A DNA stretch of 8,513 bases. Source: Lysobacterales bacterium. Its GTDB lineage: Bacteria; Pseudomonadota; Gammaproteobacteria; Xanthomonadales; SZUA-36. How positions within the stretch are numbered: position 1 is the first letter of the stretch; each line of letters starts with the position of its first letter. Shown in pieces: positions 1 through 5,976 of the stretch. The stretch covers positions 1-8,513 of the forward strand of contig SHZL01000109.1 of assembly GCA_009692275.1 (NCBI GenBank). Reading direction: 5' to 3'. The notes below the pieces were generated by a model. That model saw only the letters and a program-made list of their open reading frames with translations. It had not been told where the DNA came from and searched no databases. Both the position numbers and the translations under genes were made by a program.

Positions 1-429
1 AATGGAGGGCAGTATGCTGTTATGAAACACTTCACTGACCAGGAAACAGCCCATCAGGGTTGCCGCCACCACCAGGATGGCGATCACGGGCAATCCAGTC
101 TTGGCGCCCGGCATGGCGAACCAGAGGGCAAAACAACCGCACACCATGACGGCAAAGGTACCCACCAGCCAGGTTTTCCTCCGCCCCTGGCGGTCGGACA
201 TAGCGCCCAATATCGGCGCCAGCGCCCCCACCAGCATGCTGACAATGGTGTTGGATAAACCCCAGATTTCCTGGCCCCGCACGGCATCCCCCACCACGAC
301 GTTGGCAAAATAGGGGGGAAACACGAAGATCAGGACCAGGCCCAGGTAAGGAGAACGGGCAAATTCCACGAGGGCCCAGGAAAATTGCCCGCGCGCATCG
401 GCGGCTTTTTCACCGGTGGAAGATAGCAC
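1..429 (-). CDS. UMF1/Atg22-family MFS transporter, N-terminal part (runs off left edge)
   Basis: This reading frame is read from the reverse complement and stays open for 143 codons from a GTG at 429 to the window edge, so the C-terminal two thirds or so are missing. The product is an inner-membrane transporter of the major facilitator superfamily. After a short cytosolic leader comes FSWALVEFARSPY (residues 16-28), matching the WALYDWANSAF-like opening of the UMF1/Atg22 family. FPPYFA follows, then the loop 2-3 motif GAMSDRQGRRK (75-85), typical of MFS motif A. Hydrophobic segments lie near 28-46, 58-77, 87-105 and 111-130. The start is uncertain: GTG at 429 and TTG at 435 are both in frame and neither has a strong ribosome site. 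It follows the receptor stop by 22 nt, so co-transcription is likely. By context it is probably the inner-membrane uptake step for whatever the receptor imports; the substrate is unknown. Confidence 0.82.
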   Translation of the reverse strand, partial: MLSSTGEKAADARGQFSWALVEFARSPYLGLVLIFVFPPYFANVVVGDAVRGQEIWGLSNTIVSMLVGALAPILGAMSDRQGRRKTWLVGTFAVMVCGCFALWFAMPGAKTGLPVIAILVVAATLMGCFLVSEVFHNSILPSI

Positions 430-451
430 CCCCAACCCCAGAGCTCGACCC

Positions 452-2665
452 TTACTCGAAGTTGTAACCTACCCGCAAGCCATACTGGCGCGGGGCGCCG
501 GCATAATACAGAGAGCCGGTATTCTGGATGGCTGCGACGTAGCCCTTGTCGGTCAGGTTGGTGGCCCAGGCGACGACATACCAGTTACCACTATCCCAAC
601 GCAATTGCGCGTTCAGCAGTCCGTGTGCCGCAAGGGTGAATCTCGGGTCAGCGAACAGTTCGGCCTGGGTCTCGGCCACATACCCATAGTCTAAACGGGG
701 CGTCAGGGTCGAGTCGTTGCCCAGGGCAAAGTCGTACGCTACGCCGACATTGAACGTGAATTCCGGCGCATACGGGAACGGCTCGCCAGAGATGTCACGG
801 ATATCCGGTGGCGCCGGCGGAGGCGGCTGGATCGGGAAGGCGACGTTGTTGAATTCACCCAGCTCGCTTTGATTCCATGAAACACCAAATTCCATGGAGA
901 ACGCTTCTACGCGGGCCTGGCCGGTGAACTCCAATCCATAGATGGTGCTGGTGCTTTCGGCATTTTGTACCTGTCCGGCCGAGTTGGGCAGGTCAAGATC
1001 ACGGAATGCTGCCTGGTAGCCTTTGATATCCTCGTAGTATCCTGACAACTGGGTGGTAAACGTGCCATCAGCCCAGCCTGCTTTCCAACCACCCTCGTAA
1101 TTCAGCACTTCCATTTCATGATAAGGAGCAAATGGAGGGAAAATGTTGACGCTGCCCCAGGTATGTCCCCGGGAGATGATGCCATAGAGGTAATTCGCCT
1201 CATCCAGGTCCCAGTTCAGGCCCAGCTTCCAGTCCACGGAATCCTCGTCAAAATCCTGGCGGTCGGGGCCCGCCCCGGCTGGGCCGAACTCCGGGAACGG
1301 AATCGTCGGCGGCGCTGTACCGAAACCAAATACGTAATCAGTGATCTGGTAAAACTCGTAGGCGCTGTAGCGCATACCGACTTCCAGTTCAAGATCATCA
1401 GTCAAATCGTAGGCAAGTTGCCCAAACACCGCCCAGTCGTCTTCATCCTTGGTCCAGGGGGAACCCAGCCATGGGTAGGCCAGTCCGGCCCCGCCCTGAT
1501 AAAAGGGGCCGCCCCAAAAAGTGAAACCTGCTTCGGAGACGGGCAGCAATTCAGCTTTTTGGTTCTGGAAGAACAAACCTAACACCCACCTGAAGCGCTG
1601 GTCTTCAGCCGAAATCAGGTTGAACTCCTGTGACCACAGATCAATTTTTCCCGCGCTCATAAACCAATAGACCGGAAGTTCGATACTGCCGTTGACGTCG
1701 AGATTGTTGATCGTGTCGACTGTCTGGTAGCCGGTTAGCGAACTGAAGGTGATGCCGTTATCAAAGGCATAGTCGATGTCCAGCACGATGCGGGTGGTCT
1801 TGTCCTTGTAGGCAAAGGGTGCATCCTGCGGCACGGTGTAGAGCGGGTCTCCATAGGAACTGGTCACATTACCGCCAAAATCGAGGTTGGCAAAGTTGCC
1901 TTTCAGATTCACCGTCAGGTTTTCATTCGGTTGCCACAGCAAACCCAGGCGTAGGCTTTTCAGGTCGCGACTGCCTGGGTCGCCGGTGTAATCACCGTAA
2001 ATGTCGTCGTAGTAATCATCGCGGTTCGCGTAATTGAACGCAGCGCGGAACGCCACTGTGTCGCTGTTTGAGGCATTGACGTAGCCGCGGGCCTCCCACA
2101 AGTTGTTGTTGCCGAAACCGCCTTCCAGGTTGCCGCTGTTTTCATTCATCACCGGGCTGTTGGTGCGGACGAACACAGCGCCACCCGAAGCACTTTTGCC
2201 GACAAAAGTGCCTTGCGGTCCGCGCAGGATTTCAACCGCATCGATGTCGTAGTAGGGTTCGTTCTGGAAATAGCCAGCGAGAGTGGGAACACCATCCTGG
2301 TAAATGACAACGCCCGACGGGATTTCGATGTCGACTTTACTGCGGCCGATACCGCGGATGTTGAACACATTGGCCGAGCCAAAGTCCGCGATATTCATGG
2401 ACGGGGCCGCGTATTGGAGGCTCACGAGGTTGAACGCGCCTTTATCGATCAACTCCTCGCCGGATAAAACGCTTACCGCCAGGGCAGTGGTCTGCAGGTT
2501 GGTGGAACGCCGCTGGGCAGTAACGATGACCTCTTCCAGCCCCAGCGAGCTGTCCCCGCTGGACTCCTGGTCCTGGGCAAAGCTGTCAACGGAAAAAAAT
2601 AGCAAGGTGGCGCTGAAGACTACGAGGAGTGAAACTGGATTCCAGATTGATTGATGTACCTTCAT
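452..2665 (-). CDS. TonB-dependent outer-membrane receptor
   Basis: A complete 737-residue receptor that imports a ligand across the outer membrane using TonB-ExbBD energy. The N terminus is a Sec signal peptide: basic start, hydrophobic core at about residues 11-27, likely cleavage after SFA at 30. A TonB-box-like segment EEVIVTAQRR (44-53) opens the plug domain. The plug shows NIRGIG (102-107), YQDGVP and the hallmark VEILRGPQGTFVGKSASGG (144-162). The rest alternates aromatic beta strands with loops rich in Gly, Asp and Asn, as in a 22-strand barrel, and ends in GLRVGYNFE, with Glu after the usual terminal Phe. A proline-rich stretch PPPPAPPD lies in a late loop. The frame stays open to a TTG at 2680, but the ATG at 2665 gives the proper signal peptide and has GGGGA 8 nt upstream. 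The ligand cannot be read from the sequence; the divergent sugar-oxidation genes suggest a carbohydrate or sugar acid. A siderophore role is possible but unsupported by neighbours. Confidence 0.93.
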   Translation of the reverse strand: MKVHQSIWNPVSLLVVFSATLLFFSVDSFAQDQESSGDSSLGLEEVIVTAQRRSTNLQTTALAVSVLSGEELIDKGAFNLVSLQYAAPSMNIADFGSANVFNIRGIGRSKVDIEIPSGVVIYQDGVPTLAGYFQNEPYYDIDAVEILRGPQGTFVGKSASGGAVFVRTNSPVMNENSGNLEGGFGNNNLWEARGYVNASNSDTVAFRAAFNYANRDDYYDDIYGDYTGDPGSRDLKSLRLGLLWQPNENLTVNLKGNFANLDFGGNVTSSYGDPLYTVPQDAPFAYKDKTTRIVLDIDYAFDNGITFSSLTGYQTVDTINNLDVNGSIELPVYWFMSAGKIDLWSQEFNLISAEDQRFRWVLGLFFQNQKAELLPVSEAGFTFWGGPFYQGGAGLAYPWLGSPWTKDEDDWAVFGQLAYDLTDDLELEVGMRYSAYEFYQITDYVFGFGTAPPTIPFPEFGPAGAGPDRQDFDEDSVDWKLGLNWDLDEANYLYGIISRGHTWGSVNIFPPFAPYHEMEVLNYEGGWKAGWADGTFTTQLSGYYEDIKGYQAAFRDLDLPNSAGQVQNAESTSTIYGLEFTGQARVEAFSMEFGVSWNQSELGEFNNVAFPIQPPPPAPPDIRDISGEPFPYAPEFTFNVGVAYDFALGNDSTLTPRLDYGYVAETQAELFADPRFTLAAHGLLNAQLRWDSGNWYVVAWATNLTDKGYVAAIQNTGSLYYAGAPRQYGLRVGYNFE

Positions 2666-2673
2666 TTGACTAA

Positions 2674-2678
2674 TCCCC
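2674..2678 (-). promoter_or_regulatory. Ribosome binding site of the TonB receptor gene
   Basis: On the minus strand GGGGA lies 8 nt upstream of the ATG at 2665. It overlaps the alternative TTG codon at 2680-2678, so it argues for the ATG rather than the TTG as the true start. Confidence 0.55.
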
Positions 2679-2759
2679 AATCGTAAGTTGTGCGAGCCCT
2701 GGCGGGTGTCCCGAGTGTGCGTCTCGTCGCGACCGTCTTATCGGATATTCTGACGTCAT

Positions 2760-2770
2760 TGACATGTTAG
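2760..2770. promoter_or_regulatory. Operator-like repeat TGACATGTTAG, copy 1
   Basis: An 11-bp sequence identical to the one at 2969-2979, centred on the palindrome ACATGT. It lies 95 nt upstream of the receptor ATG, next to the perfect palindrome TGACGTCA at 2751-2758, where a receptor promoter would be expected. The exact repeat in both halves of a divergent control region, beside a GntR-family gene, suggests a regulator site. Assignment to that regulator is inference. Confidence 0.5.
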
Positions 2771-2776
2771 CTCGAT

Positions 2777-2797
2777 AATCATCAAGATGCCAGCAAA
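2777..2797 (+). repeat. Split direct repeat AATCATCAA / CAGCAAA, copy A
   Basis: AATCATCAA at 2777-2785 is followed after 5 bp by CAGCAAA at 2791-2797. The same two blocks recur at 2948-2956 and 2959-2965 with a 2-bp gap. Both copies sit next to a TGACATGTTAG element, but the order is reversed: here that element precedes the repeat. Function unknown; possibly activator or repressor contacts. Confidence 0.4.
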
Positions 2798-2920
2798 AAC
2801 TCGTCAGAACCGAAAATCCCCCAAACATCTACCTGTGAAACGAATGGCCTGGATGATATGTAGCTTCATACCAGCAGAGGAGCTTGGTTTTTCAACTCCC
2901 ATGGAGCGCGGTGATGTTTC

Positions 2921-2950
2921 TTGACACCTCAACGAGCTTCGGTGTTAAAT
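2921..2950 (+). promoter_or_regulatory. Likely sigma-70 promoter of the regulator-AKR-enolase operon
   Basis: A consensus -35 box TTGACA (2921-2926) is followed after 18 bp by TTAAAT (2945-2950) as a plausible -10 box. The same bases form a dyad: TTGACACC at 2921-2928 and GGTGTTAA at 2941-2948 are inverted repeats with one mismatch, separated by 12 bp. A protein binding this dyad would cover both promoter boxes. Transcription would start near 2957, leaving a leader of about 150 nt before the chosen regulator start. Confidence 0.5.
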
Positions 2951-2965
2951 CATCAAATCAGCAAA
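2948..2965 (+). repeat. Split direct repeat AATCATCAA / CAGCAAA, copy B
   Basis: Second copy of the two-block repeat. It lies between the proposed -10 box and TGACATGTTAG copy 2, so here the 11-bp element follows the repeat. The 3-bp difference in internal spacing from copy A means it is not a simple recent duplication. Confidence 0.4.
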
Positions 2966-2968
2966 TAC

Positions 2969-2979
2969 TGACATGTTAG
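2969..2979. promoter_or_regulatory. Operator-like repeat TGACATGTTAG, copy 2
   Basis: Second exact copy of the 11-bp sequence at 2760-2770. With the preceding C it reads CTGACATGTTAG, an imperfect 12-bp palindrome with one mismatched pair. It lies about 20 bp downstream of the proposed -10 box, where a bound repressor would block the regulator-AKR-enolase transcript. A further TGACATG half-copy follows at 2988-2994. Confidence 0.5.
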
Positions 2980-3112
2980 GATCGTGCTGACATGCCGGGA
3001 CCCCGATTCACGGAATCCAGGTAGACAGACGCGATGCGCTGAGCCGACGTCCCGGTGCACACGCTTTTACAATGATGGGAAGCAAGGCCATGCACTGGTA
3101 CGATTCACTTCA

Positions 3113-3856
3113 ATGGACATTGTCACAGCACACTTGGATTTGCCTGATTCCATGACTGATCCGCTTGCACCTGAAGACGCCTCCGGTGAACCCTCCAAAT
3201 CCCAGCGCGTTTACGACTACCTGCGCCGCCGCATCCGGGAACTGAAGATTCCACCAGGTTCACCCCTGCGCAAAAACGAAATTGCGCTTGAATGCGGTGT
3301 GTCGCGTGCACCGGTCAGCGAAGCGATCGCGCGCCTGGCCAGCGAAGGCCTGGTTGATGTGTTTCCACAAAACGGTAGTTTCGTCTCCCCGATACGGCCA
3401 GAGGACATCCGCGAATGCATGTTTATCCGCATGGCGCTGGAAGTTGAAGCAGTCAAGCGCGTGACTCAGGAACCGAGCGAGGGTTTGCTGCAAAGACTTG
3501 AGCAGAATATCCAGGCTCAGGCCGATGCCCTGAATGAAAAGGTGCTCGACCTGGCCAGGTACGATGACCTGGATGAAGCGCTGCACGCCGAGATCATGGC
3601 CGCCATTGATTCGCCGCGCTCGCGACATTTGCTCGAATCGGCCAGGGTGTTGCTTGACCGGCCGCGTTTTCAGGCTTTGCCGGAGCATCACCGGCCGGAA
3701 GAGTCCTTCGCCGAACACCGCCGAATCGTTGATGCAATCAGCACCGGGGACCCTGAACTCGCAGCCTCCGCCATGCGTGTTCACCTCACCAATGTATCCC
3801 GGGCGATCGAGAAGAAACTGGCACAAGTCGAGGAAGAAAATGACCAGCAGCCTTAG
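3113..3856 (+). CDS. GntR-family (FadR/FCD subfamily) transcriptional regulator
   Basis: A cytosolic ligand-responsive DNA-binding protein, 247 residues from this start. The N-terminal winged helix-turn-helix spans about 28-95: SKSQRVYDYLRRRI, then IPPGSPLRKNEIA, then the recognition segment CGVSRAPVSEAIARL (61-75) and wing GLVDVFPQNGSFV. The FCD effector domain follows (about 99-235) and keeps the usual metal-binding set: Asp154 and His158 in DEALH, His202 in AEHRR and His224 in RVHL. Such domains often bind small organic or sugar acids. The frame is open upstream to a GTG at 2984, but the extra 43 residues look non-coding. ATG 3152 is an alternative start giving 234 residues; none has a clear ribosome site. 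It is first in an operon with the AKR and enolase genes and divergent from the receptor, so it is the probable local repressor. The last 17 nt overlap the AKR gene. Confidence 0.9.
   Translation: MDIVTAHLDLPDSMTDPLAPEDASGEPSKSQRVYDYLRRRIRELKIPPGSPLRKNEIALECGVSRAPVSEAIARLASEGLVDVFPQNGSFVSPIRPEDIRECMFIRMALEVEAVKRVTQEPSEGLLQRLEQNIQAQADALNEKVLDLARYDDLDEALHAEIMAAIDSPRSRHLLESARVLLDRPRFQALPEHHRPEESFAEHRRIVDAISTGDPELAASAMRVHLTNVSRAIEKKLAQVEEENDQQP
3831..3836 (+). promoter_or_regulatory. Ribosome binding site of the AKR gene, inside the regulator gene
   Basis: AGGAAG lies 3 nt before the ATG at 3840 (5 nt from the AGGA core), within the last codons of the regulator. It fixes the AKR start although the same frame is open back to 3534, and it implies translational coupling. 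Confidence 0.7.
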
Positions 3857-4880
3857 TAGCAACGCACGCCGCAATTTCGTCACGCGCAAGGGCCGCAAGC
3901 TTCCCTTCACCCTGCTGGGTTTTGGCTCCGCACCCTTGGGGAACTATCTTCGCCCATTGAGCGAGTCAGACTGCGACGCCACCCTCGAAGCTGCCTGGGA
4001 CAGTGGCATGCGCTATTTCGATACCGCGCCGTTCTATGGCTTTGGCTTGTCGGAAACGCGAGTCGGCCGTTTGCTGAAGAAAGTGGATCGCAAGGACTAT
4101 GTCATTTCGACCAAGGTCGGGCGCTTGTTCGAGCCCTGTGCCAGGGAAGAAGTCAACAGCGGCTTTTTCATCGACACACCGCAACTGCGTTTTTACTATG
4201 ACTATTCATACGATGGCGTCATGCGCTCCTACGAGGAGAGCCTGCAACGCCTGGGCATTGACAACGTGGATATCCTCTACGTGCACGACGTCGATGCCTT
4301 TTGCCACGGTGGCCGCGAAGCCTCGGAAGCGGCCATCCGCACCCTGCTCGACCGGGGTGGCTGGCGCGCCCTGACCGAATTGCGCGACAGCGGCGCGGTG
4401 TCCGCCATCGGTGCCGGCGTGAACGAGTGGCAGCCGTGCGCGCGCCTGCTGGAACTGGCGGACCCTGACCTGTTCCTGCTGGCCGGCCGCTACACCCTGC
4501 TCGAGCAAGATCCCATCGACCACCTGTTTCCCCAGTGCGCCGCGAAGGGCGCGGGCGTGGTCATCGGTGGCCCGTATAATTCCGGTATCCTCGCCGGTCA
4601 GCCCACCTACAACTATGCGGAGATTCCGGCGGAGATTGCAGAACGTGCGCGCGCCATTGACGCAATGTGCCGTGCCCACGGGGTTCCCATCATTCGCGCC
4701 GCCCTGCACTTCGTGGCCGCGCACCCGGTGGTGGTGAGCGTCATTCCCGGCGGACAGAACGTGCAGGAAACACGACAGAATGCAGGGCTCTTGAACGAGT
4801 CCATTCCAGCCGCCTTGTGGGCTGACCTCAAGGCCAAACGCCTGATTCATCCCCAGTCACCAACACCCGCCTGCGCATAA
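3840..4880 (+). CDS. Aldo/keto reductase, D-threo-aldose 1-dehydrogenase / L-fucose dehydrogenase type
   Basis: A cytosolic NAD(P)-dependent oxidoreductase of 346 residues, expected to oxidise an aldose at C1 to the lactone. The TIM-barrel AKR fold shows LGFGSAPLGN (26-35), then FDTAPFYGFGLSETR with catalytic Asp61 and Tyr66, Lys92 in STKVGR and His149 in LYVHD, so the full AKR tetrad is present. GAGVNEW (191-197), FLLAGRYTLLEQ (212-223) and VIGGPYNSGILA (241-252) are characteristic of the D-threo-aldose 1-dehydrogenase group (COG0667), and IPGGQNVQETRQN near 302-314 fits the cofactor 2'-phosphate/ribose region. The start is set by the ribosome site at 3831. It overlaps the regulator by 17 nt and precedes the first enolase-family gene by 24 nt. 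L-fucose, D-arabinose, L-galactose or a related sugar are family substrates; pyridoxal 4-dehydrogenase is a related activity that cannot be excluded. Confidence 0.88.
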   Translation: MTSSLSSNARRNFVTRKGRKLPFTLLGFGSAPLGNYLRPLSESDCDATLEAAWDSGMRYFDTAPFYGFGLSETRVGRLLKKVDRKDYVISTKVGRLFEPCAREEVNSGFFIDTPQLRFYYDYSYDGVMRSYEESLQRLGIDNVDILYVHDVDAFCHGGREASEAAIRTLLDRGGWRALTELRDSGAVSAIGAGVNEWQPCARLLELADPDLFLLAGRYTLLEQDPIDHLFPQCAAKGAGVVIGGPYNSGILAGQPTYNYAEIPAEIAERARAIDAMCRAHGVPIIRAALHFVAAHPVVVSVIPGGQNVQETRQNAGLLNESIPAALWADLKAKRLIHPQSPTPACA

Positions 4881-4904
4881 TGGATTAGAGGCTCCCTCCC
4901 TAGC

Positions 4905-5969
4905 ATGAAAATTACCGGGATCACCGCCACGCTGTTCAGGGACTCTTTACTGGGACCAGCACGCGGGTGCCTGGTGGAACTGACAGCGGATGCCGGCCTT
5001 TGCGGCATTGCCATCGCCAGCCCATGGGCCCGCCCTGCAGTCCTGGCACTGGGTAAGGACCTGCTGCTGGGTGAAGACCCGCGCAGCATGGTTGCGTTTT
5101 GGCAGAGCGCCGGCCAACTCATGACGAGTCACGGCGATGCCGCCCTGGGCCATGCGCGCGCGGCTCTGGATGTGGCCATTTGGGATTTAAAAGCCAAGGC
5201 ACAGTCCGAACCATTGTGGAAAGCGCTGGGTGGCGGCCGCCCGCGGGCCAATGCCTACCTTGCCTGCCCTTATGGGGATGATGGTTTCACCGCCCGCCTG
5301 GCCCGAGTGAGTGGCAGCTTTGGCATGCGTGGCGGGAAGCTGTCCGTCGGCACCGACCCGGAACTCAACCGGCAGCGCCTGGATTCTTTGCGCCGGGCTC
5401 TCGAGCCCCACACCCATGAACCGCAGCTGATGATTGACGCCGGCGGGCGGTGGCGGCCCAAGGACGCAATTCGCCACATCCGTGCACTGGAGTCAGAGTT
5501 TGACCTGACCTGGGTGCAGGGCGTGAGTGAATGCGGCGACTTCCTCGGCTCCCGGCGGGTCAGCGACAGCATTCGTGCCGCCGTGTGCGCCGGCGCGGGA
5601 CTTTCAACTCTCAATGCCTTCCTGCCCTGGTTCCACCACCAGGCAGCCAACGTGATTGAAATCGACATGCACCACTTTGGCGTTACCGGCGCCATGCAAT
5701 TGGCGGATGCGGCTTTTGGATACGAATTGCCGGTGACGCTGACCGCGGTGTCCGGCAATATTCATGTTCACCTGGCGGCTGTCATGCCCTCCTTTATGAG
5801 CATGGAAGTGATCCCACCGGAGCTCGGCGACGGGCCCGTCACCAGCGATGTGCGCTTTGAGTCCGGCTGGGGGCTTGCCGGTGACACGCCGGGTACCGGC
5901 CTGACATTTAACCGGACCTTCCCGGGAAACGCCACCCTGGAGCCGGCCAAGGATATGCAAGCGACCTGA
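4905..5969 (+). CDS. Degenerate enolase-superfamily protein, probable pseudoenzyme
   Basis: A 354-residue protein with the mandelate racemase/muconate lactonizing enzyme (MR/MLE) fold: N-terminal capping domain (about 1-115), the conserved RAALDVAIWDLKAKAQSEPLW (85-105), then the barrel. The active site is damaged. KxK is KLS (Lys145, Ser147), so the second catalytic Lys is gone. The first metal ligand Asp178 in MIDAGG remains, but the Glu of WVEEP is Gln205 in WVQGV and the Glu of ATGEN is Ala231 in CAGAG. His257 in HHFGVTG aligns with His269 of the next protein. The reading frame is intact and codon use resembles the neighbours, so it is not a decaying pseudogene. The capping-domain loop is shorter than in the paralogue. 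It starts 24 nt after the AKR and ends 7 nt before the paralogue; both open with MKITG. A structural or regulatory partner role is inference; divalent-metal catalysis as in the family looks unlikely. Confidence 0.85.
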   Translation: MKITGITATLFRDSLLGPARGCLVELTADAGLCGIAIASPWARPAVLALGKDLLLGEDPRSMVAFWQSAGQLMTSHGDAALGHARAALDVAIWDLKAKAQSEPLWKALGGGRPRANAYLACPYGDDGFTARLARVSGSFGMRGGKLSVGTDPELNRQRLDSLRRALEPHTHEPQLMIDAGGRWRPKDAIRHIRALESEFDLTWVQGVSECGDFLGSRRVSDSIRAAVCAGAGLSTLNAFLPWFHHQAANVIEIDMHHFGVTGAMQLADAAFGYELPVTLTAVSGNIHVHLAAVMPSFMSMEVIPPELGDGPVTSDVRFESGWGLAGDTPGTGLTFNRTFPGNATLEPAKDMQAT

Positions 5970-5976
5970 AAATGAC

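Larger units (their letters stand above)
2666..3112. other. Divergent intergenic control region
   Basis: About 450 bp lie between the receptor start and the regulator start with no convincing gene. The base composition is more AT-rich than the flanking genes, especially at 2760-2980. It contains a perfect TGACGTCA palindrome (2751-2758), two copies of TGACATGTTAG, a split repeat AATCATCAA/CAGCAAA in two copies, and a dyad over a likely promoter. This is where expression of both divergent transcripts should be controlled, presumably including by the GntR protein encoded next to it. A 26-codon open frame at 2844-2924 has no ribosome site and is not called. Confidence 0.75.

Noticed and set aside
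1118..1582. 154-codon plus-strand open frame inside the receptor gene
   Set aside because: Antisense to the barrel of a well-supported TonB receptor; composition is that of a shadow frame.
2751..2758. TGACGTCA palindrome as a specific regulator site
   Set aside because: It is a perfect 8-bp palindrome, but occurs once; an 8-bp palindrome alone is too likely by chance to call as a separate site.
2844..2924. 26-codon open frame in the intergenic region
   Set aside because: No ribosome site, no similarity that I recognise, and it ends in the proposed -35 box.
2984..3112. In-frame extension of the GntR gene to a GTG at 2984, adding 43 residues
   Set aside because: The added segment is rich in Cys and Arg, precedes the usual winged-helix start by too much, and the GTG sits next to the operator-like repeat. 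The protein from 3113 or 3152 already has the normal family length.
3534..3839. In-frame extension of the AKR upstream to 3534
   Set aside because: It runs in a shifted frame through the well-supported FCD domain of the regulator, and a good AGGAAG ribosome site marks ATG 3840.
3260..3910. 216-codon minus-strand open frame across the regulator gene
   Set aside because: It is a shadow of the plus-strand GntR/FCD gene with no recognisable domain; the plus-strand protein has conserved motifs throughout.
4206..4850. 214-codon minus-strand open frame across the AKR gene
   Set aside because: Antisense shadow in GC-rich DNA; no family motif, while the sense frame carries the complete AKR tetrad and signatures.
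4905..5969. First enolase-family gene as a pseudogene
   Set aside because: There is no frameshift or stop, length is near normal, the fold motifs and the HxGVTG strand are kept, and it is embedded in a tight operon. A pseudoenzyme fits better than a decaying gene.
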